Source of the DNA: Saprospiraceae bacterium
GTDB taxonomy: Bacteria > Bacteroidota > Bacteroidia > Chitinophagales > Saprospiraceae
Assembly: GCA_020628855.1 (NCBI GenBank)
Contig: JAHDEL010000008.1
Location: forward strand, 72,590 to 112,085
Length of the DNA: 39,496 nt
Reading direction: 5' to 3'
The notes under the pieces were generated by a model. It was not told the origin of the DNA. It did not search any database and saw only the letters and a list, made by a program, of their open reading frames with translations. Below, piece after piece: positions 34,183 to 39,496 of the stretch (within the stretch, counting starts at the first letter, position 1; each line of letters starts with the position of its first letter). Both the position numbers and the translations under genes were made by a program.

Positions 34183-37100
34183 AGACGAAAAGGAAGGTCT
34201 ACTATTTTTTGTTTAAATGGTCTGATTCTATCGTTGTCAAATTTTTCAATGGCAAATTCTAATTCATTTACTTTTTCTGTAAACCAAGTCAACTGCTGTA
34301 TCGCATTCTTGCCAGGATTTCTCCATGGATTGAGATATCCTCTCGTTGGCCAAAGTAGAGCACTCAACTTCCCTGCACTAGATTGGTAGCCTTTCGTATC
34401 CTTTGGAAGCATAAAGAGTTGCTGGATACTATCTATTGTGGTATTGAGCAGCTTGATTTCTTTTTGAAGTGATTGCTTGATTGAGTCAGGTTGATTGGCT
34501 ATGTACTGCTCAGTAAGATCCAATTCTTCCTGATGGATCTTGAGCTTTTCAAACAAGTTATTAGCTCTGTCTAGTTCGTTGTGATAATGTTGTTGTTTTT
34601 CAATAGCTTCTTGAGTTATTCCATACACGTCATGTCTAGGATCTTCTAAGACCTGAGCATTGACAAAGGTTGAGTCGTGTTCGGTATAGATGCCTATTGT
34701 ATACTTTCCAGGTAAGACTGACGGCCCTCCTGGTTCAGGACTATCTGGTTTGCTTTTGTCCCATCTTGGTCCAGACTGCCCTTTAGAATTGAGTCTCCAA
34801 TTTATAAAGTTTAATCCTTTGTTTGGCTTTTGTGTCAATGTTCGGATTGTATCTCCATTTTCATTAAATACTCTTAGCGTTACTTTTTTCTTGCTTTCTT
34901 CATTGATAGAATCTGGTGAGACCCAATAAGGTATTCTGCAATGCTTACCAATATTCTTCCCTTTGAAACTTGCTTGTGCTACAAAGCGTTCACCTTGGTA
35001 TGACCTGGAAGTAGTCAAGTAACCAGGTTCTGAATCCCAAGCTGTAAGCGGTTGCTGAAATTGTTTGGATGAGGTACCTGCTTGCCTTATTATCTCAAGA
35101 TCATCTATCACCCAAAAGGAACGACCAAAAGTACCCAAGACAAGATCATCATGCGTTTCTTGATGCTTCATATCTCTCACTTGAACTGAAGGAAAATGTC
35201 TGAATTTAGTCCATCGCTTCCCTTTGTCAAAAGAAAGGTACAAGCCATCATCTAGGCCAGCATACAAGACTTTCTCATCTTTCCTATCTTGGACAATGCT
35301 ACATACAAAAGATTGCATAGTGTCTAACGAAGCGATATTAGTCCAAGTTTTTCCTAAGTCCTTAGTGTGATAGAGATATGGTTTCCAATCATTTTGGCGG
35401 TAATTGTTGAGGACAACGAACGCCTCATTTGCATTATGTGGGGATACTTCTATTTGAGGTATCCATCCATTTTGAGGTGCACGAGGCAATCTGCTTTCGA
35501 CGGATTGCCAGTTTTTACCCCCATTCGATGTTACATGGATTCTGCCATCATCACTACCTGACCATATAATGTCTTTATCTAGAGTGCTAGGTGCAATGAC
35601 GAGCAGGGTAGTATGATTTTCTGCACCAGTTACATCTAAGGTTAAACCACCACTTTTAGATTGATCTTGTTTTGAAGGATCATTAGTTGTGAGGTCATCA
35701 GAGAGTCTTTCCCATGTCTCTCCACAATCAGGGCTATAGTGAACAAACTGGCTGCCAAAGTAGACACCACATGCATTAAAAGGGTCAATGGCTATTGGAG
35801 CATTCCAACTAAATCTCAGATCAATACTATCTTGGCGAACAGGTTTGATATAATGCGTCATACCAGTCTCCTTGTCTATTAATCCGACATTGCCTTGCTG
35901 TGACATAGCATAGATGTAGCGGTTGTCGTCTTGTCTTGCTGCAACGTCAAATCCATCACCGAAATAAATTTCCTGCCAATCACCATTTGTAATGCCACCT
36001 CGTTTCAAGGCGAATCCTGGACCAACCCAAGAGCCATTATCTTGCATACCTCCATACACATTGTAAGGAAAGTCATTGTCTATGTTGACATGATAAAACT
36101 GGCCTACTGGAATATTCGGAACAAATCGCCAATTCGAGCCACCATCTTCAGAAATATTCAACCCACCATCATTACCATCAATCATATAATTCGGATTATT
36201 CTTATCAATCCAAAAAGCATGGTGATCAGGGTGGATATCATTGCCATAGTCCATAATAGTTTGGAATGTCTTGCCTCCATCCTCCGATTTTGAGACATAG
36301 GACCATAGATTAAAGATGCGATTTTCATTAGATGGGTCTACATAGATTTCAGAGTAATAGAAAGGCCTATTGCCAACATTTTTGTCAGATTGTTTATTCC
36401 AATTGAAGCCTCCATCATTGGATCTGTAGAGGGTTTGAGTATTTTTTGTTTCAACAAGCGCATACAACACATCTGGCTTATTATAAGCACTAGCTAACCC
36501 TATTCTGCCCAAGGTATCTCCTTTGATACCTTCATTTTTACCAAGTTTTTTCCAAGTCTTTCCACCATCTAGAGTCGTGTACAACCCAGAACCTCCGCCT
36601 CCACTATAGAAGGACCAAGGACTTCTTCCATGTTCCCACATGGATACAAAAAGCTTGTTTGGATTTTCATTATCGACGATCATATCTGCAGCACCAGTCC
36701 TGTCATTGATGTACAAGATCTTTTGCCAAGTCTTACCCCCGTCAGTCGTCTTATATACACCTCTTTCTGTTGAAGCTCCCCACGCAGTGCCAAGAGCAGC
36801 GGCAAAGACAATATCAGAGTTGTTTGGATCAATATGGATACGGTGAATCACTTTAGTTTCTTCCAGACCCAAACAAGTCCAAGATTTACCCCCATCTCTG
36901 GATTTGAAGATACCATTTCCCTCATTATGACTATTTCTAGGATTGCCTTCACCAGTGCCTACCCAAATGACATCAGGGTTGTTTTGGTCAATCTTTAAAG
37001 CTCCAATAGACATCGTGCTTTCATGTTCGAAGATTGGACTCCATGTTGTACCTCTATTTTTACTTTCCCAGACCCCACCAGATGCACTTCCAATGAAGAT

Positions 37101-37286
37101 ATGATTTGGGTCAGAACTCATAGCATCGATAGCAGTAATACGTCCACTCATTCCTGCGGGGCCAATATTCCGAATACTTAATTTTTCAAAAGTTTTAGCA
37201 TTAATATCTTGGGCTCTAGCACCATTGGTTGAAAAGTAAAAATTACAAAGGAGCGCAAAAGTTAAAAAAGGAGGAAAAATTCTCAT
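34170..37286 (-). CDS. Secreted sortilin/VPS10-like BNR-repeat protein
   Basis: 1038 residues from Met 37286, chosen over 37325 because it begins a clean signal peptide (MRIFPPFL, cleavage near GARAQ). It consists of two beta-propellers made of Asp-box repeats (S-x-D-G-G-x-T-W); at least eleven are visible, among them SKNRGTTW, SRDGGKSW, TTDGGKTW, TLDGGKTW, SNDGGFNW, SEDGGSNW, SPDCGETW, TSNGGKNW and TKDLGKTW. After about residue 720 come a beta domain with PGKYTIGIYTE and a helical C-terminal region. The family is common in Bacteroidota and often labelled glycosyl hydrolase or sortilin-like, but no glycosidase active site is identifiable here. Probably an exported binding or degradative protein. 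No T9SS sorting domain was seen at the C-terminus. Confidence 0.87.
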   Translation of the reverse strand: MRIFPPFLTFALLCNFYFSTNGARAQDINAKTFEKLSIRNIGPAGMSGRITAIDAMSSDPNHIFIGSASGGVWESKNRGTTWSPIFEHESTMSIGALKIDQNNPDVIWVGTGEGNPRNSHNEGNGIFKSRDGGKSWTCLGLEETKVIHRIHIDPNNSDIVFAAALGTAWGASTERGVYKTTDGGKTWQKILYINDRTGAADMIVDNENPNKLFVSMWEHGRSPWSFYSGGGGSGLYTTLDGGKTWKKLGKNEGIKGDTLGRIGLASAYNKPDVLYALVETKNTQTLYRSNDGGFNWNKQSDKNVGNRPFYYSEIYVDPSNENRIFNLWSYVSKSEDGGKTFQTIMDYGNDIHPDHHAFWIDKNNPNYMIDGNDGGLNISEDGGSNWRFVPNIPVGQFYHVNIDNDFPYNVYGGMQDNGSWVGPGFALKRGGITNGDWQEIYFGDGFDVAARQDDNRYIYAMSQQGNVGLIDKETGMTHYIKPVRQDSIDLRFSWNAPIAIDPFNACGVYFGSQFVHYSPDCGETWERLSDDLTTNDPSKQDQSKSGGLTLDVTGAENHTTLLVIAPSTLDKDIIWSGSDDGRIHVTSNGGKNWQSVESRLPRAPQNGWIPQIEVSPHNANEAFVVLNNYRQNDWKPYLYHTKDLGKTWTNIASLDTMQSFVCSIVQDRKDEKVLYAGLDDGLYLSFDKGKRWTKFRHFPSVQVRDMKHQETHDDLVLGTFGRSFWVIDDLEIIRQAGTSSKQFQQPLTAWDSEPGYLTTSRSYQGERFVAQASFKGKNIGKHCRIPYWVSPDSINEESKKKVTLRVFNENGDTIRTLTQKPNKGLNFINWRLNSKGQSGPRWDKSKPDSPEPGGPSVLPGKYTIGIYTEHDSTFVNAQVLEDPRHDVYGITQEAIEKQQHYHNELDRANNLFEKLKIHQEELDLTEQYIANQPDSIKQSLQKEIKLLNTTIDSIQQLFMLPKDTKGYQSSAGKLSALLWPTRGYLNPWRNPGKNAIQQLTWFTEKVNELEFAIEKFDNDRIRPFKQKIVDLPFRLYKE

Positions 37287-37372
37287 GTTTGATAGAAATT
37301 GGATAAATGGTAAACTATTCTTCACAATTTAAGGTTTGTAAATTAATTTCGTCTTTATAACAGAATATTCCT

Positions 37373-37726
37373 ATGGCAGAAAGTACAGTTACAGCGATAC
37401 AACCAATTTCTTTGACTGATGGTGCAGTAGTCCAGCTCAAACGACTTATGACGGAGAAAGATGTACCGGAAAATTATGGTTTGAGAGTAGGAGTGAAAGG
37501 TGGTGGATGCTCTGGTTTTTCTTACTTACTCGGCTTTGACGAGAGGAAAGAAAAAGATGAAGTCTATGAAGTGAATGGAATCACAGTCTTCATGGAAAAA
37601 GCCCATGGTATCTATCTTTTAGGCATGGAAATCGATTGGATGGAAGGATTAAGTAACAGAGGCTTTACTTTCAAAAATCCAAACGCTACAGAATCTTGTG
37701 GTTGTGGTACAAGCTTTAATGCTTAA
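37373..37726 (+). CDS. Iron-sulfur cluster assembly accessory protein (IscA/ErpA/SufA type)
   Basis: 117 residues of the HesB/IscA family, which carries Fe-S clusters to apo-proteins. The three ligand cysteines are present: C46 in GGGCSGF, and C109 and C111 in the C-terminal ESCGCGTSF. It is divergent from the BNR-repeat gene and stands apart from any suf or isc genes in this window. Which subtype (ErpA, IscA or SufA) it represents cannot be settled from sequence alone. Confidence 0.92.
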   Translation: MAESTVTAIQPISLTDGAVVQLKRLMTEKDVPENYGLRVGVKGGGCSGFSYLLGFDERKEKDEVYEVNGITVFMEKAHGIYLLGMEIDWMEGLSNRGFTFKNPNATESCGCGTSFNA

Positions 37727-37785
37727 TTACTCTACTATTCATTCCTGAATAAAAATTCTTCTTATCAACCTTAGGTAGATTGGTT

Positions 37786-38331
37786 TTAGTCTAGATCAAC
37801 GTAGAGTTCGAGCGTATTGCTATACACAGTTCCATCTTCTCCTGTCGCTTCAAAGGTGAATGTCGTCATCCCATTTTCGAAAGTCATTTGATTCAGTAGA
37901 TCACTTGCAAATCTAACCTCGAAAGTATTATAGATATCATCGAAGTAAAAACCATTAATCTTTTCATGATCCAGAATGTTTTCACCAGCACCTATTAAAT
38001 CTTGATCAACGATGAGCTGTCTATTCAAACTCACTTGAAAAGAATTATTGTCAAGTGGATTTTCGATTGGGTATTCACAAGTCGTTGCATAAGCTGTGGT
38101 TAGTAAGAATTGTTGTGGAGGTGCTTGCTCTACAAGTTCATGATCGAATTTGTTGCTGAGCATAAATTCTGTAGATAGCGAGTCCTCGATTATCTCATCC
38201 GTCACAAGATTTGTTATAGTAAGCGTCCCAACTCCAGTAATTGTTATAGTTCCTCTGCAACATGCTACAACAAGTAGACTCAATACAAATGAAGAGCAGA
38301 AAAGGATATAAAGACTTTTTATTTTTTTCAT
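37786..38331 (-). CDS. Putative lipoprotein of unknown function
   Basis: 181 residues. Lipoprotein signal with lipobox VVAC (Cys24, followed by a second Cys). The mature part is beta-rich and acidic: an initial TITITGVGTLTITNLVTDE, a middle with FLLTTAYATTCEYPI, and a C-terminal FTFEATGEDGTVYSNTLELYVDLD. No named family recognised. It diverges from the acidic His-rich lipoprotein gene, with which it shares a 189- to 207-bp intergenic region. Confidence 0.75.
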   Translation of the reverse strand: MKKIKSLYILFCSSFVLSLLVVACCRGTITITGVGTLTITNLVTDEIIEDSLSTEFMLSNKFDHELVEQAPPQQFLLTTAYATTCEYPIENPLDNNSFQVSLNRQLIVDQDLIGAGENILDHEKINGFYFDDIYNTFEVRFASDLLNQMTFENGMTTFTFEATGEDGTVYSNTLELYVDLD

Positions 38332-38460
38332 AGTTTTTTTTTGATGTACGTAGTCTTGTTCACATTCCTTTGTTCATACACCTATAATGATAGGACGATT
38401 AATACTTCTGTAGAGGAATCTCACGCACGGTCTTGATTAGGAATGGTCATAAAACACTTA

Positions 38461-38477
38461 ATGCAACATTGTTGCAT
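38461..38477. promoter_or_regulatory. Perfect 8-1-8 palindrome overlapping the promoter (candidate operator)
   Basis: ATGCAACATTGTTGCAT is an exact inverted repeat with one central base. Its inner 7-1-7 core has the layout typical of Fur-family (Fur, Zur, PerR) boxes, and it covers the TTG of the promoter's -33 element at 38472-38474, so a bound protein would block polymerase. The regulator is not identified. Confidence 0.6.
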
Positions 38478-38501
38478 ATTGTAACATCTTCTGTATATTT
38501 G
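38472..38501 (+). promoter_or_regulatory. Bacteroidota-type promoter of the acidic lipoprotein gene
   Basis: TTG at 38472-38474, a 19-bp spacer, then TATATTTG at 38494-38501, an exact fit to the Bacteroidota consensus (TTTG/TTG, N19, TAnnTTTG). Transcription should begin near 38507, giving a leader of 14 or 32 bases depending on the start codon. Confidence 0.7.
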
Positions 38502-38538
38502 TGCTATTCAGATACATTTTATGACACAATACACAACT

Positions 38539-38955
38539 ATGAAAGGCTTTAAGTTTTATTATTTATTCACATTTATCTGCCTAGGTCTTGTTGTTGCTTC
38601 ATGTAACGATGATGATGACGATGATGATCATGGAGATAACGCTATCACTATCACTATAGAAGAACCACTCAATGAAGAAGTGATTACAGATTGTGCAGAA
38701 GTGCATGTACACATTGATTTTGTTGCTACTGATGAGAATCACGAAGTAAAAGTTGTCTTACATCCTGAAGGTGATGTAAATGACAAAATCATTGATTACG
38801 ATGAGCACGCTCACGATCAAACTATCACTTTTGAGCAAGAGGTTAACCTCTGTGATTACCCGGCAGGAACATGCTTCCATTTAGAAGTAGAAGCTTGTGT
38901 AGATCACGATTGTGAAGAAAAAGAAACTGCAGAAGCAGAATTCTGTTTACAATAA
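38539..38955 (+). CDS. Acidic, His-containing lipoprotein (putative metal-binding)
   Basis: 138 residues from ATG 38539; ATG 38521 would add six residues before the signal. Lipobox VASC, with Cys22 followed by N and a run of seven Asp. The mature chain is strongly acidic with scattered His (VHVHIDF, DEHAHDQ, FHLEVEACVDHDCEE) and a late EEKETAEAEF segment, and three or four additional Cys. The overall form recalls DUF4625-type surface lipoproteins that sit beside TonB receptors, but I cannot confirm that assignment. A role in binding zinc, copper or calcium is inferred from composition and from its neighbour, a convergent TonB-dependent receptor. Confidence 0.8.
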   Translation: MKGFKFYYLFTFICLGLVVASCNDDDDDDDHGDNAITITIEEPLNEEVITDCAEVHVHIDFVATDENHEVKVVLHPEGDVNDKIIDYDEHAHDQTITFEQEVNLCDYPAGTCFHLEVEACVDHDCEEKETAEAEFCLQ

Positions 38956-38970
38956 TTTTTAGTGAAAGGT

Positions 38971-39002
38971 AGAGGGGTAATGGCATTGAACATTACTTCT
39001 CT
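38971..39002. terminator. Bidirectional terminator overlapping the TonB receptor stop codon
   Basis: A 12-bp stem (38971-38982 with 38991-39002, two G-T wobbles on plus) and an 8-base loop, followed on plus by a T-rich tract. The right arm includes the stop codon of the minus-strand TonB receptor gene at 38993-38995. Confidence 0.65.
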
Positions 39003-39496
39003 ATTTGTTTTATCTTCCCTTCGAAAGGAATTTTCATGGATAATACAATATTCCTTCCTTGTTCAGGTACATTAATTAGTCTGTACCGACTTAAATGAGC
39101 CAAGTATTTTGTGTTAAAAAGGTTTTGTACTTCGCACTTTAACTCTAAAGGTAGATGATTAGCAAAGTGTAATGCAGTTTGAAACCGAACAGAAATTAGA
39201 TGGTACGCAGGTGTTGGTCGCTCTGACCTATCTAACCTTAAGGTCCCATTTGCAGCAAAATGGTATTCATGTTCAAGTCCAATGAAAGATTCTTTTACCC
39301 ATGTTTTGTCAGGTAAAGTGAGTTCACCGCTTGTCCGAATTGCAGGCTGGGGCGTAAAGGGTAAAGCAAGTTTGGTCTTTGGATTATAGCTCTGCACAAA
39401 ATCAACTGCTTGCTCTATATTCCAAGTTGCATTAATATCATATTCCCATTGAAATTCGAATCCAGTGTAGATAGCATCATCTTGGCGGTATTGAAA
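38993..39496 (-). CDS. TonB-dependent receptor, C-terminal part (5'-partial)
   Basis: The minus-strand frame is open to the window edge, giving 167 codons of the C-terminal beta-barrel; the rest lies beyond 39496. Recognisable barrel strands include DDAIYTGFEFQWEYDI, an LPFTPQPAIRTSGEL turn (the LPF-P-P motif of the last strands), the LECEVQNLFNTKY-type segment (here LKCEVQNLFNTKYLAHLSRY), and GRNIVLSMKIPFEG near the end. Outer-membrane receptors of this kind import siderophores, metals, vitamins or glycans with TonB energy. The substrate cannot be told from this part. The gene converges on the acidic lipoprotein gene. Confidence 0.9.
   Translation of the reverse strand, partial: FQYRQDDAIYTGFEFQWEYDINATWNIEQAVDFVQSYNPKTKLALPFTPQPAIRTSGELTLPDKTWVKESFIGLEHEYHFAANGTLRLDRSERPTPAYHLISVRFQTALHFANHLPLELKCEVQNLFNTKYLAHLSRYRLINVPEQGRNIVLSMKIPFEGKIKQIEK

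Noticed and set aside
38381-38394. CCTATAATGATAGG inverted repeat in the lipoprotein intergenic region
   Set aside because: Only 5-bp arms with a 4-base centre; likely by chance, and no promoter element is placed next to it.
1-39496. CRISPR arrays, insertion sequences, phage or toxin-antitoxin/defence genes
   Set aside because: No short regularly spaced repeats, transposase, integrase, nuclease or toxin motifs were found; gene content looks like vertically inherited chromosome.

Overview
The window is chromosomal DNA from a member of the Bacteroidota, most likely a free-living or marine lineage of the Saprospiria/Cytophagia type. The evidence is: a very large Cys-rich adhesin with HYR-like and SprB-type modules and a type IX secretion (T9SS) C-terminal sorting domain, a TonB-dependent receptor, an S46 dipeptidyl-peptidase, a long Bacteroidota-type urocanase, several small families known mainly from this phylum (DUF983, DUF4197, a short HExxH protein), AT-rich DNA, and one promoter that fits the phylum's TTG/TAnnTTTG consensus. 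No tRNA, rRNA, CRISPR array, IS element, integrase or phage gene was seen.

Layout. 1-6351 is the 3' part of a giant secreted adhesin that starts before the window. 10378-6388 (minus) holds glutaryl-CoA dehydrogenase, an OmpA-family protein, a DUF983 zinc-ribbon membrane protein and a sterol-desaturase-family enzyme. Divergent from it run folB and a DUF4197 lipoprotein. 14723-11638 (minus) is an S46 peptidase closed by a strong terminator, then a SET-domain protein and a CPBP protease overlapping by 19 bp. 14883-17106 (plus) is bioY, an enoyl-CoA hydratase and a FemAB-like acyltransferase. 19272-17134 (minus) is a double-ATPase peptide ABC protein and a DUF1761 membrane protein. 19378-24388 (plus) is a tightly packed group: AsmA-like protein, small HEQIH protein, MazG/PRA-PH-like pyrophosphohydrolase and a GT4 glycosyltransferase. 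A secreted thioredoxin-like protein follows on minus.

25090-28046 (plus) is a compact group of two unrecognised proteins, a cytochrome c-PQQ sugar dehydrogenase fusion and a SixA-type phosphatase. 30321-28047 (minus) is acylphosphatase plus urocanate hydratase. 30476-34182 (plus) is a chimeric DUF4139/MuiA protein, an RlmI-type rRNA methyltransferase and a DUF3995 protein. 37286-34170 (minus) is a sortilin/BNR-repeat exoprotein, followed by a plus-strand IscA-type Fe-S carrier. The right end has a minus-strand lipoprotein, a plus-strand acidic His-rich lipoprotein behind a clear promoter with a perfect palindrome, and the C-terminal part of a TonB-dependent receptor.

Most of the window is ordinary housekeeping, catabolism and envelope biology. 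The items most worth a second look are: the palindrome-controlled acidic lipoprotein next to the TonB receptor (candidate metal-uptake locus), the MuiA protein with an inserted carboxypeptidase-like domain and TonB-plug-like segment, the small HEQIH protein whose reading frame lacks a normal start codon, the SET gene whose only ATG lies inside the upstream gene's terminator, and the run of convergent gene pairs whose 3' ends touch or overlap. Gaps between genes are all under 300 bp.
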